Shown: positions 9,731 to 18,310 of the stretch, in pieces
How the letters are laid out: each line of letters begins with the position of its first letter
How positions within the stretch are numbered: the stretch's first letter is position 1
Origin: Ruminococcus sp.
Lineage (GTDB): Bacteria > Bacillota > Clostridia > Oscillospirales > Acutalibacteraceae
NCBI GenBank assembly: GCA_022779485.1
Contig: JALFTC010000006.1
Span: forward strand, 1-64,000
Reading direction: 5' to 3'
Length of the DNA: 64,000 nt
Made by a program: the position numbers and the translations under genes
The notes under the pieces: model-generated
Told to the model about the DNA's origin: nothing
What the model saw: only the letters and a program-made list of their open reading frames with translations
Databases searched by the model: none

Positions 9731-10876
9731 TTACTTGCCGTTACTAATTCCAACAAACTGGAACTTTGAACTGAATTTGCCACCGACAAATTCTTTTCTT
9801 GCCTCAGCATCACAACCATCAATCCAAATTGTTAAATCAACCTGTGTTGTGTAGTATTTGTCATTGGGATTAGCCTTGGTAGTTGTGCCGATTTTTCCGT
9901 ACTTTGGTGACGCATCATCAATTGATGAAAGTTTATTTGTTCCTACAATATAGTTGCCACCTTCAATCTGATGAGTACTATTAAGTTCATTCTTTACATA
10001 TTTGCCATCTGAACCTTGTGTATAATACCAATGAGTATCAGGTGAAGGAACATATTCTGGATATGCGTGAGTTGATGATAATGGACCTAAGCTCTTATAA
10101 TACGCATCATTCTTTTCTTCGGTAGGTCCTTCGATTGCAACCTTTTTATTCTCAGTATTAATATTACAGAAAATATCAGGTCTTGGAACCCACAGCAACT
10201 TTGTAGTTGGATTATCAGGATTAGTGATTGTATCAATAAAAGCAGCCCTAGCTGCACCAACAACGCAGTCCTTGGAATAATACTTACCGCTAGCATCCGG
10301 CTCCGACACCAATCTGTATTCTTCTTTTTCAGCATCTGATGGGGTCGTTGTCCAAACCAAAGGTTTTGCAGCAGTATCAGAATTTGGTTTAATTTCTGAA
10401 ATACCCTTAAAATAAGAACTATTTGTCAGATAAATATCAACCGGAATAGTTGAACGGAAATATAGAGTTTTATGAATATAGTCTACATTTTCAGCTAAGC
10501 TTTTTTTGGGCCACTCAGCATTAACATCCGGTCTTTTTATCGTGTCATTATCCATGTGTTTCTCAAGTACAGGATACTTGAAGTTAGTTGGCACACCATC
10601 ACCGGTAAGTTCCAATGTAAGGGCTGAGGTAGAATAATCTACTCCTCTTACCATTGTTATGTCATTTTTAAATGTTTGATTGTCAAGACTGACCTCCAAT
10701 GAAAGACCGGCGGAAAACTGAATCTGTTCTGTATCAACATTATCTGCAAGATTTCTGAAAAACCATGCATATGTTGTAATAGCAAGTAACGCAACAATTA
10801 AAATAACATTAACTACTAAAAGGAGGGTTTTCTTTGTGCTTTTAGATATGAAATTTGGTTCTTTAATATCTTTCAT
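9731..10876 (-). CDS. SipW-dependent-type surface protein, fibre-subunit-like
   Basis: A 381-aa protein: hydrophobic helix 17-34 followed by TTYAWFFRN (34-42). The mature part carries the shared marks AARAAFIDT followed by LLWVPRPD (the AR-x-AF...W-x-P pattern), and near the C-terminus QVDLTIWIDGCDAEARKEF, then a final short strand and stop. The family core runs to the C-terminus without an added module, so it looks like a structural subunit. Two Cys in GCD and the VVGA region could matter for cross-linking, but this is speculation. Strong AAAGGAGG upstream of ATG. Confidence 0.75.
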   Translation of the reverse strand: MKDIKEPNFISKSTKKTLLLVVNVILIVALLAITTYAWFFRNLADNVDTEQIQFSAGLSLEVSLDNQTFKNDITMVRGVDYSTSALTLELTGDGVPTNFKYPVLEKHMDNDTIKRPDVNAEWPKKSLAENVDYIHKTLYFRSTIPVDIYLTNSSYFKGISEIKPNSDTAAKPLVWTTTPSDAEKEEYRLVSEPDASGKYYSKDCVVGAARAAFIDTITNPDNPTTKLLWVPRPDIFCNINTENKKVAIEGPTEEKNDAYYKSLGPLSSTHAYPEYVPSPDTHWYYTQGSDGKYVKNELNSTHQIEGGNYIVGTNKLSSIDDASPKYGKIGTTTKANPNDKYYTTQVDLTIWIDGCDAEARKEFVGGKFSSKFQFVGISNGK

Positions 10877-10888
10877 AATTTCCTCCTT

Positions 10889-13237
10889 TTATTCTTGTTC
10901 TACTGCAAAGAAATGCAGGTCAACATTCATCCAACCACCCTGGAGTGGCGTCTGGGCTTCTCTGTCATAGCCTTCGCCCCAGATACGAACAGTTATTTCC
11001 TCACTTACAAAAAACCCTTCACTATCCTTTTTACCGCCAATAGATACTATGAAATTAGGATAATCTTTCATATCAACTGTTGGTTTATATTCCGTTGGAA
11101 TATTTTTCAAATTACTGGACAAAATATAATTATCTAAGGGACTCTTTGCTGTATTCTTTTCATTGGTTGGATCAACCGTTCTGCAATAATACTTTTCAGC
11201 AACAGATTTCGGATCGGTATTTGGTGTACGAATTCCCCATCTACCGGATACTTCATATTCTTCCCCTTTTTGCTTATATATATGATATGTATAGGTAGAA
11301 TCAGGTTCTGAAGCGGTAACAAAATTTGTTCCGTTATAATTTACAAAATAGTTTCCTTCAAGGGTAAATAACATAATACCCTTTAAGTTTTGCGCTACTC
11401 CGTTGATTTTATATTTATTGACAGCATAAAACTGAGTTCCACTTTTACTATCAGTCGTTAAGTTACCAGACGAATCAACCTTTAAATATTGACCATTGGT
11501 TATATCCTGCTTTAAGGTGAATGCTCCGGCAGTATTAACAGAGTCAACGATCCAATAATCCTCGGTGGTTCCCGCGGGGGGGTCGTCAACCGCTACACCT
11601 GTGCTCGGTGAGCTTGAACTAATGGCACTGTTACCTGAACTATTTGAAGCTGAAAACACAAGTTTATCCCCTTCTGTTACATAATACTTGCCGTCATTAT
11701 TGACATCAACATCATATGTTGGGTTTGTACCACTATTTGGTCCACTCACAATCTTTGAGATAGCACTATCTCTGTTGTTATTGGTTCCACCTGATTTTAC
11801 ATTTGTAAAAGAAATCTGGATTGTGCCACCGGGATTATTTTCCCTTGTGTCAAAAAACATCGTTTCAAAGTAACTATATGTGATATTGTCTGTTGCGTGT
11901 GTAAAGTTGTAGTTTGAAGCATAATTACCTGAATTATTATTTGCACAAGTTTGGAATGAAATCATACCTATATCTGTGTTGTATTGTGTATTACCACCAC
12001 TTGAACCATACAGAAGAACTTGATTTCTCGCTACACTCTGTGAAGAATTGTTTTCGTAAGTATCCCAAATCAACGCTGAATTTCTTGTGAAAATCATAGG
12101 AATATTAGAGTTGTAGGAACCCGCCGGAACATTAATGTTTACATAATATGCATAAACATCATTACCATATTGATCTTTTTCAGGCAACTTAACCTGATAA
12201 AGCGGAATACCGCCATTTGGTTTATTTTTATTATCATCTACAATTTTCTTCATATCTAAAGTTGTATCATTTTGTGTAGACAAGGTAACCGTATAACCAC
12301 CGTTTGTCGTATCTTCAACATAATCCGAATGATTTATCCATAAATAATATCCGGAACGAGTACCGCCTTTATATGCTGCTTCGCCACTTGAGCCACCACT
12401 CTTGATTACAGTAGAATCAACATCGCTACTTAATATTTCATCATAACTATATCTGGTTGCCGTAGAATTACCAACATGGTTAAGTTCAATATCGTCATTG
12501 GGAATCCAGAGATTATGCAGATTAAGAGCTGATGTATTTCCGCTTGTAACAGTGTTTAAAAAAGCAATTCTTGCTGTTGCAGAAATGAAATTTCTTGAAA
12601 AATTCGTAGTAGTATTGAGATTCTTTTGACTATCTTCGCTTTGCGTATCAAAGTCATTACTATCAGGAGTCACCTTGCTCTTGTTAGTAAGGAAAACATT
12701 ACATTTTTTATCATTTCTAAAACGGAGCTTATACTCAATGTATTTTTCTTTTTCATGAGTAACAAGATTTTTATCTTCTGTTACATCTTTCCAATGAATA
12801 CTTTTACCATTGCTTGCATATTCTTTTTCAAGTGCATCCATATCAAGCTTGTCGTAATAATTTTCTGCTACCTTTATAAAGTTTGGTTCAAAGAACTGAA
12901 GACCGTTACCGCTGATTAACGGTAAAGGCTCTGAAGAAGTAAAAGCGGAATGATAAGTCTGTTGATATGCATAAGGCGTCCAGCTATTTGAATGGACTGT
13001 ATTTCCATTATCATCAATATCAACACTATGATCGGTAATAGCAACCTGAAGTCCATTATCGGCAGTTGCCTTGATTGTTAAACCGCTTGCATTAGCCTCA
13101 GTCTTTGAAGTAAACCAAGCAAGGACGCATAAAATTAGGATTACAAATATTACCACAGAAAGAGCAATGTACTTGACCATAAGTTTATGGTTAGACTTTT
13201 CCATCTCTTCATTTAAGAACTTCTTTTCTTCTGCCAT
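10889..13237 (-). CDS. Large SipW-dependent-type surface protein with inserted domains
   Basis: A 782-aa protein. I chose the ATG at 13235-13237 (MAEEKKFLNEEMEK) because AGGAGG lies at optimal spacing; an ATG six codons earlier overlaps the preceding stop. Membrane helix 22-39 ends VLAWFTSKTEA. Core motifs: ISGNGLQFFEPNF, TARIAFLNT...LWIPNDD, and EITVRIWGEGYDREAQ close to the C-terminus, so several hundred residues are inserted inside the core. One insert (about 550-670) contains YWIVDS..FTLKQ..NGQYLKVDSSG and LEGNYFVNYNGTNF, reminiscent of beta-trefoil or lectin-like repeats, an uncertain reading. Probably an adhesive fibre component. Confidence 0.72.
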   Translation of the reverse strand: MAEEKKFLNEEMEKSNHKLMVKYIALSVVIFVILILCVLAWFTSKTEANASGLTIKATADNGLQVAITDHSVDIDDNGNTVHSNSWTPYAYQQTYHSAFTSSEPLPLISGNGLQFFEPNFIKVAENYYDKLDMDALEKEYASNGKSIHWKDVTEDKNLVTHEKEKYIEYKLRFRNDKKCNVFLTNKSKVTPDSNDFDTQSEDSQKNLNTTTNFSRNFISATARIAFLNTVTSGNTSALNLHNLWIPNDDIELNHVGNSTATRYSYDEILSSDVDSTVIKSGGSSGEAAYKGGTRSGYYLWINHSDYVEDTTNGGYTVTLSTQNDTTLDMKKIVDDNKNKPNGGIPLYQVKLPEKDQYGNDVYAYYVNINVPAGSYNSNIPMIFTRNSALIWDTYENNSSQSVARNQVLLYGSSGGNTQYNTDIGMISFQTCANNNSGNYASNYNFTHATDNITYSYFETMFFDTRENNPGGTIQISFTNVKSGGTNNNRDSAISKIVSGPNSGTNPTYDVDVNNDGKYYVTEGDKLVFSASNSSGNSAISSSSPSTGVAVDDPPAGTTEDYWIVDSVNTAGAFTLKQDITNGQYLKVDSSGNLTTDSKSGTQFYAVNKYKINGVAQNLKGIMLFTLEGNYFVNYNGTNFVTASEPDSTYTYHIYKQKGEEYEVSGRWGIRTPNTDPKSVAEKYYCRTVDPTNEKNTAKSPLDNYILSSNLKNIPTEYKPTVDMKDYPNFIVSIGGKKDSEGFFVSEEITVRIWGEGYDREAQTPLQGGWMNVDLHFFAVEQE

Positions 13238-13254
13238 TTGTAATCCTCCTTTCA

Positions 13255-15567
13255 TTAATCCTTATCTTCTATTTCTTCAATAGCCTTTGGATTTTGTTTG
13301 ATTTTCTTTTTCATTTTGGCTATGAAATCCTTGGTTTTTTGCTTTTCAGCTTTAACCTTTTGAGCCTCACGCTCTTTGATTTCTTTCACCTTTTGATTAT
13401 ACTCTTTTTCAAGCTTTCTTTCAAGTTCTTTCAGCTTTTGGTTAAACTTCTTTTCCTCTTCGGAATAAGCCTTATCCTTTAGTTTTGTTACCTTGGCAAT
13501 TTCGCTGTCGTGACGCTTTCTCTCCTTTGCAAGTGAATCGGCTGTGTCACGGTGGAGCTTTTCAAGCTCTTTTGCGTGGCTATCGTTAACCTTGCGAAGC
13601 TCTTTCTCCTGGTCATCCTTGAGAACTTCAATCTTTGCGTCAAACAGTCTTTGCTGTTTTTCGTTGACCTTATTAAGGGCTTCTTTATCATTTTCAAAGG
13701 ACTTTTGCTGTTTATCAAGTGCCTTTTGATGTTCATCATCTTTAGCACTCATCTTCCTTTGGAAGTCCTTATTCATAGAATCAATTTTATTTAAATTTTC
13801 AGTATTGATTCTGTCAATTTCTGTCTTGTGAGCACTCTGTAAGCCCTGAACCTCTTGGTCATGCTTGGTGTTGATTATGTTGACCTCTGCGGTGTGCTTA
13901 TCGTTGATGCTCTTGATTTCGTTTTTATGATTGAGAGCCATTGTGTCAATCTCATTTTTGTGATTGGCATTAATGGTTGCAACCTCTTGTGCGTGTTCTT
14001 TGCGTTCGGTTTCAATCTGATTGTTTAACCCTGCAATCTCTGAATTTAAGTTTGCAATCTCCTGCTTTTGGTTTGCGATAATTGCATCTCTTTCGGCAAT
14101 ATCTTCTTTTAACTTTTCGATAACACCATTGAGTCTTGCAATCTCGTCCTTTAGGGAGGCAATCTCTGCACGAAGCTGTTGCTCAAGTTCAAGTAGTCGC
14201 TTGATTTCGGCTCTTGCCTGTTCAAGCTCTTCTGTTAGTCTTGCAACCTCTGCTTTCAGCTCTTCAATTTCTCTCTTCTGCTCCTCAATAATTGCAAGGA
14301 GTCTTTCAATTTCTTCTTGGAGCTCCTTAATCCTATCCTCAAGAGCCATAATTTTCTGCTTGAGGGCTTCAATCTCATCGTAAGCGGCATTCAGCTTATT
14401 GGTAAGCTCAACAATCTGCTGTTCACGGAGCTGAAGGGTCATATTTAGCTGTGCAACTGTTGCTTTCAGTTTGTGAATCTCGGCTTCTCTTTCACGAACC
14501 TCTTTTATTCTAAGGTTCATTTCCTCCTCACGAATGGCTCTGACTTTCTGTTCAAAAGCCTTTCGCATTTCAGCGTCGGGGTCAGCAGCCCTTCGAGTTT
14601 CCTCGGCTACTTCCTCCAGATACTTTTCGTGAAGTGCCTGTTTTAAGCCCGGATTTTGAGAAATATCCATTACAAAACGGTTATAGCTCATCAATCCGTA
14701 GATTTCATCCTTGATTTCCTTGTTCATTTCACCGGTAAATTCATTCTTTTCAACAACGAAACCCGGTTTTTGATATTTTTCAAGGAAAGTCCAAAGCTGA
14801 ACAGCCTCTTTAAAGTTTGGGTTTTTCTTTAGGAGGTTAGTCATTGTGAGAGGAGAACGAACTTCCTCACAACCTTTAAGCTCCTGCATAAGCTGAGAAT
14901 TTAGTATGCCCTGTGTAATCTGACGAATTCTTGCAACTCGGGCGAAGTCGGAAAGATTTTCAATATCGTCATCCACATCAAATTTGTCAACCTCGTGATT
15001 TTCGTCACGAAAGTCAAAGCTGAATTCAATTTTTTGTCCGTGATAGTCAATGTCACGGTGCATATGAGTTTCGTAGATGGAGTCCTCAGGAGTTTCCTTT
15101 AGCTTTGCGAAACGGGAGGAAATAAATCTGGAGATATTGTTAAGCAGGGTGTGGAGCATCCTGTTTTCATATATATTAAAGGTATCTTCTCGTCTGACAT
15201 TCAGGAGTTTGTCAGGTACAACATCACCGTGGTCGTCAATTTTTGCAATATAGTTTGCGTGGGACGCAAGGTGCTTTACTGTGTCGGGACTAACCTTTTT
15301 TATCTTCTGAACATTAACAATTTCTTCTTCTGTCTTAATGGTACGGCGCATTTCGTCAACGGCGTTTTGAATGTATGGCAAAGCATATTCAATGGCTTCA
15401 ACCCAGTCCATATCAATATATCTGGAGTAGGTTTCACCGCTATGTACATCTTCGCCGTTGTCGGCTCTGGACATTCCATCCTTGTAGTAGTTAAAGGTGT
15501 AATCGTCCTTTAGGGTTTCGTGCATTTCGTAATATGCACGGTAAAGTTTATTCAGTTTTTTGCCCAT
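13255..15567 (-). CDS. DUF2357/McrC-like head fused to a long coiled coil
   Basis: A 770-aa cytoplasmic protein without signal or membrane segment. Residues about 1-320 resemble the DUF2357 family that partners McrB-type NTPases: LLNVRREDTFNIYENRMLH and RSPLTMTNLLKKNP are the recognisable stretches (assignment by eye). From about 330 to 765 it is an almost unbroken coiled coil with Glu/Lys/Gln heptads and hendecad-like NHKNEI...NHKNEI repeats, ending Lys-rich. I see no PD-(D/E)xK nuclease motif, which full McrC/DUF2357 proteins normally carry. The ATG at 15565-15567 has GAGGTG upstream; a GTG three codons earlier is the alternative. It follows the McrB-like ATPase gene, so the two probably form a complex at the inner face of the envelope. 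Confidence 0.75.
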   Translation of the reverse strand: MGKKLNKLYRAYYEMHETLKDDYTFNYYKDGMSRADNGEDVHSGETYSRYIDMDWVEAIEYALPYIQNAVDEMRRTIKTEEEIVNVQKIKKVSPDTVKHLASHANYIAKIDDHGDVVPDKLLNVRREDTFNIYENRMLHTLLNNISRFISSRFAKLKETPEDSIYETHMHRDIDYHGQKIEFSFDFRDENHEVDKFDVDDDIENLSDFARVARIRQITQGILNSQLMQELKGCEEVRSPLTMTNLLKKNPNFKEAVQLWTFLEKYQKPGFVVEKNEFTGEMNKEIKDEIYGLMSYNRFVMDISQNPGLKQALHEKYLEEVAEETRRAADPDAEMRKAFEQKVRAIREEEMNLRIKEVREREAEIHKLKATVAQLNMTLQLREQQIVELTNKLNAAYDEIEALKQKIMALEDRIKELQEEIERLLAIIEEQKREIEELKAEVARLTEELEQARAEIKRLLELEQQLRAEIASLKDEIARLNGVIEKLKEDIAERDAIIANQKQEIANLNSEIAGLNNQIETERKEHAQEVATINANHKNEIDTMALNHKNEIKSINDKHTAEVNIINTKHDQEVQGLQSAHKTEIDRINTENLNKIDSMNKDFQRKMSAKDDEHQKALDKQQKSFENDKEALNKVNEKQQRLFDAKIEVLKDDQEKELRKVNDSHAKELEKLHRDTADSLAKERKRHDSEIAKVTKLKDKAYSEEEKKFNQKLKELERKLEKEYNQKVKEIKEREAQKVKAEKQKTKDFIAKMKKKIKQNPKAIEEIEDKD

Positions 15568-15628
15568 GGAATACACCTCATTTTTAAATTAATTATAAAG
15601 AAATATATAAAGATAAACGCAATAACGC

Positions 15629-15650
15629 CACCTCCCCAAAAGGGGAGGTG
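15629..15650 (-). repeat. Perfect GC-rich hairpin between ATPase and coiled-coil genes
   Basis: A 9-bp perfect inverted repeat (CACCTCCCC, loop AAAA, GGGGAGGTG) in the 90-bp space between the two genes. No U-tract follows on the minus strand, so it is not a standard terminator. It may be an mRNA processing or stability element, or a fragment of the GGGGAGGTGG-containing repeat also seen near 40640. Confidence 0.6.
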
Positions 15651-15657
15651 AATATTA

Positions 15658-17190
15658 TTAAACCATTTTTTGCAGTCTTCTCAGATATGCCTTACTTTCG
15701 CCCATATTCTCGGCACCGTAAAGGTGATCCATATAGGCAACAAGACCGTCAATTTCATCCCTGATGTATGAAAGGTTAAGGGATTCAAACTTTCTGAAGA
15801 TTTTTCTTGCAAGTACATAGTCAAGACCGTCAATTTCTTCGCCACCGCAAGCAACATAGCAAGGTGTGAAGGACTGAATCTGACGCATAATACGGTTACC
15901 GAAAGCTATTCTGAAGTGCTCGATAACATAATCGTCAAGGAGGTTAAGCTTGTCAAGCAAATCCTTGGAAACAGGAGACTGTTTCTTAGCATTTTCAAAG
16001 AGCTGTTCAAAGTAACGGTAATTCATTACAACCGGCTCGGTATCAGGAGCTGTAAACGGAGTTCCCTTGCTGTCGATATCAATAGGCATAGCACGGTCGT
16101 AAACCTTATCGGCAATAGCGAATGTGGAGTCGTCGTTGTTGGCTGTGCCCAGGTACCACATATTTGGCGGTAGCTTAAAGTTACCCTGTTCAAAGTGCTT
16201 TGGATCGTCAGGCCATACATTTGGAACCATAGAGATTACCCACTCATCCTTATCAGGCATTTCAAGGATGGAGAGCATTTCAGCGAAGTAATACTCAACA
16301 CGGGCGATGTTCATTTCGTCCAAAACAACTAAGTAGATATTTTCGTTATATGTAGCCTCGTACATAGCACGGAGAAGCTCGGTTTCGTTAAATCTCTTTG
16401 TAAATTCATTGAAGTAACCGAACAACTCTGTTCTATCTCTCCAAGATGGCTGAACAGGTGTGATAACTGAGTCATTGCATACAAACTTACCAAAGGCACG
16501 GGCAAGAGAAGTTTTACCTGTACCGGAGATACCTTGTAGGATGATAAGACGGTTACTACCGAATGACGCTACAAAGTAACGGATAAGCTTGATGTCATAG
16601 TAAAGACCAAGTCTTGAACAAGCAAAGTTGCGGAATCTGTCGCAGAACTGCTCAAGTGTTATTGTCATATCATATACAGGTGGCTGATAGTCTGCCCAAA
16701 CCTCGTCGATATGGCACAGCTTGTAGAAACGCTGTGTTGTTTCTTCCTCTTCGCCATTGTTGAGTGCATCCATCTCTTCACCGGTAAGCTCGGAAATTTC
16801 GTTAGGATTAAGACCGATTTGAGAAACCTTCATAGAAAGGATTTTGTCCTTTTCAAGGTTGAGTCGCATAACCTCTTTTGTAAGGTGGTTAACCTCGGCA
16901 ACCAAATCGCCTGTGTCCTTAACTTTCCTTCTGTAACGGAAAAACTTTTTTAGGGACAGAATAACAAATATTACAATGAATACGAGGACAGCCGCAAGAA
17001 CAAGCATAGCAAAAATTGCAATTACCCACTCAAGACCTCCAAGCTCTGATGTGTAGTCGCTAATGATATTGCCGTATGCAGGGAAATTGAACATACCCGC
17101 AATACCCTTTCCAATTCCTACGAAAATGCTCCACAATGATGCGAAGAATTGTCCAAGGAATTCATATAAAAACTTAAATATTGTATCCAT
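15658..17190 (-). CDS. Membrane-tethered McrB-like AAA+ ATPase
   Basis: A 510-aa protein. Residues 1-35 are amphipathic/hydrophobic and 53-80 form a clear membrane helix, followed by a basic KKFFRYRRK stretch, a short coiled region and an acidic loop. The AAA+ module starts near 175: Walker A GISGTGKTS (220-228), a PSWRDRTELFGYFN stretch (249-261) typical of McrB, Walker B LVVLDEMNIA (287-296) with the McrB/MoxR-type DEMN, a sensor-1-like GTANNDD (348-354) and a DRA arginine (366). McrB proteins normally act in cytoplasmic restriction; a membrane anchor and a position inside a surface-protein operon are unusual. With the DUF2357-like protein downstream it may power assembly, sorting or gating of the surface apparatus (inference). 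Confidence 0.85.
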   Translation of the reverse strand: MDTIFKFLYEFLGQFFASLWSIFVGIGKGIAGMFNFPAYGNIISDYTSELGGLEWVIAIFAMLVLAAVLVFIVIFVILSLKKFFRYRRKVKDTGDLVAEVNHLTKEVMRLNLEKDKILSMKVSQIGLNPNEISELTGEEMDALNNGEEEETTQRFYKLCHIDEVWADYQPPVYDMTITLEQFCDRFRNFACSRLGLYYDIKLIRYFVASFGSNRLIILQGISGTGKTSLARAFGKFVCNDSVITPVQPSWRDRTELFGYFNEFTKRFNETELLRAMYEATYNENIYLVVLDEMNIARVEYYFAEMLSILEMPDKDEWVISMVPNVWPDDPKHFEQGNFKLPPNMWYLGTANNDDSTFAIADKVYDRAMPIDIDSKGTPFTAPDTEPVVMNYRYFEQLFENAKKQSPVSKDLLDKLNLLDDYVIEHFRIAFGNRIMRQIQSFTPCYVACGGEEIDGLDYVLARKIFRKFESLNLSYIRDEIDGLVAYMDHLYGAENMGESKAYLRRLQKMV

Positions 17191-17518
17191 AAGGATCTAC
17201 TCCCTCTTCTGTTCTTAAAAAAGTTTTTGCATTGTTTTCTCTCGTCTTATGAGAGATAGATTAATTATATATGGCATATAACTGTCGGTTTAATTCCTAC
17301 TGCTATCCTTTCAGATTCGACCGTCGCTTTGCTCACTCAGAATAACAAGGGAGGTGTTTTGCTCCCTCAGAATGGCTGTAGGAGAATTGCTTTACAATAA
17401 ATCTTCCTACCGTTGCTGACCCGATAGAAAGATTTATTGAGTTTTCATAAGCATTTGCCTAACCATAATCATTACTTCCTTTGGCTTGGCGTTAGAATAA
17501 TTCTGCTATTGCAGGGAA
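17191..17518 (-). repeat. Intergenic region with dispersed repeat
   Basis: 328 bp without a gene. Positions 17297-17355 match 34021-34080 by eye (CTACTGCT-TCCTTT-AGATTC, then GCTC-CTCAGAAT-ACA), a dispersed repeat. A CTCTC...GAGAG inverted repeat lies at 17242-17258. On the minus strand a TATAAT with a weak -35 (TTAAAC, 18-bp spacer) lies upstream of the ATPase gene, so a secondary promoter is possible but weak. The ATPase start has GGGAGTAG upstream. Confidence 0.5.
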
Positions 17519-18253
17519 TTATTCTTCTTTTTCGTCATTATCCGGCTTGTCGGAATTTTCATTTGCCTTTTGACTTGCCAGATATTCTTCAATAGCTTTT
17601 TGCTTTTGTGCCTCTGTCAGCTCGGCAGACTGAGCAGCCTCAGTTGCGGCGACAAGGGCTTTCTCTTTGGTATAAGCTACGATGTTCATAATTACTCGGA
17701 TAAGCTCATAGATGAAGAACAAAATCATTGGAAGAACAATTACAAAGAAGAATCCCCAGAAAGACTTGAGGAAATCATATACATTACCAACGCCTTCAAG
17801 TCGGGTTCCTTCATAATCATCAGTCTTATAAATACCGACAATCTTATTACCAGCTATCCATCCATCTGATTTGATATCGGAGATTTCATTATTATCACCC
17901 TTGGTAAGATAATAAGTTTTTCCGTACTGTTCTTTAGTCTTGACTATCCTATGGCATTTTACCATCAGATACTCCTGACCATTATCACCTGTGTATGTAC
18001 TCTGGAAAAAAACAATATCTCCCTTTTTATATTCAACCTCTTCATTTATAGTCTTACCAATAACTAAATCACCTTTGTACATTACAGGCTCCATAGACGG
18101 GGACTGTATTGCATTTAAAGTATAACCAAAAACATTAGGAGTCCCCGTGTCCTGAGATGTTAATGATAATGTCAATATTACTGCCGATACAAGTAGTATC
18201 ATAATAATAATTATATCAATAATAATATTCATTATTTTTTTTAAAATCTTCAT
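17519..18253 (-). CDS. sipW: SipW-type (ER-type) signal peptidase I with cytoplasmic tail
   Basis: A 244-aa membrane protease. N-terminal helix about 8-30, catalytic box QSPSMEP with Ser53, and KCHRI with His101 as the general base position, giving the Ser-His ER/SipW type. A second membrane helix lies near 165-190. Unlike the enzyme at 877-1476, it has a charged tail of about 50 residues (AQSAELTEAQKQ..., ending KPDNDEKEE) that could bind a cytoplasmic partner. It sits immediately downstream of the likely major fibre subunit (18311-19195), its most probable substrate. Having two such peptidases in one operon suggests divided substrate sets. Confidence 0.9.
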   Translation of the reverse strand: MKILKKIMNIIIDIIIIMILLVSAVILTLSLTSQDTGTPNVFGYTLNAIQSPSMEPVMYKGDLVIGKTINEEVEYKKGDIVFFQSTYTGDNGQEYLMVKCHRIVKTKEQYGKTYYLTKGDNNEISDIKSDGWIAGNKIVGIYKTDDYEGTRLEGVGNVYDFLKSFWGFFFVIVLPMILFFIYELIRVIMNIVAYTKEKALVAATEAAQSAELTEAQKQKAIEEYLASQKANENSDKPDNDEKEE

Positions 18254-18310
18254 CGCACGGGGGTCTCCATTTCAGTTTAATCTAATCTTACTTATCTTAC
18301 AAATCTAAGA

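Noticed and set aside
14021-14383. Plus-strand Ser-rich frame of 120 codons
   Set aside because: It is the antisense of the Glu/Lys/Ala heptads of the coiled-coil gene; the Ser/Ile monotony is the expected mirror of that repeat.
13500-14400. Apparent DNA repeats in the coiled-coil gene as a CRISPR or tandem array
   Set aside because: The similarity is codon-level heptad repetition (GAAATTG/GAGATTGC type), with no conserved repeat-spacer structure.
15567-15658. Reading the McrB/DUF2357 pair as an McrBC restriction system
   Set aside because: No nuclease motif is visible in the partner, the ATPase has a membrane anchor instead of a DNA-recognition domain, and both genes sit inside a surface-protein operon.
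17519-18253. Assignment as conventional LepB/SipS signal peptidase
   Set aside because: The general-base position is KCHRI (His), not the Lys of the prokaryotic type.
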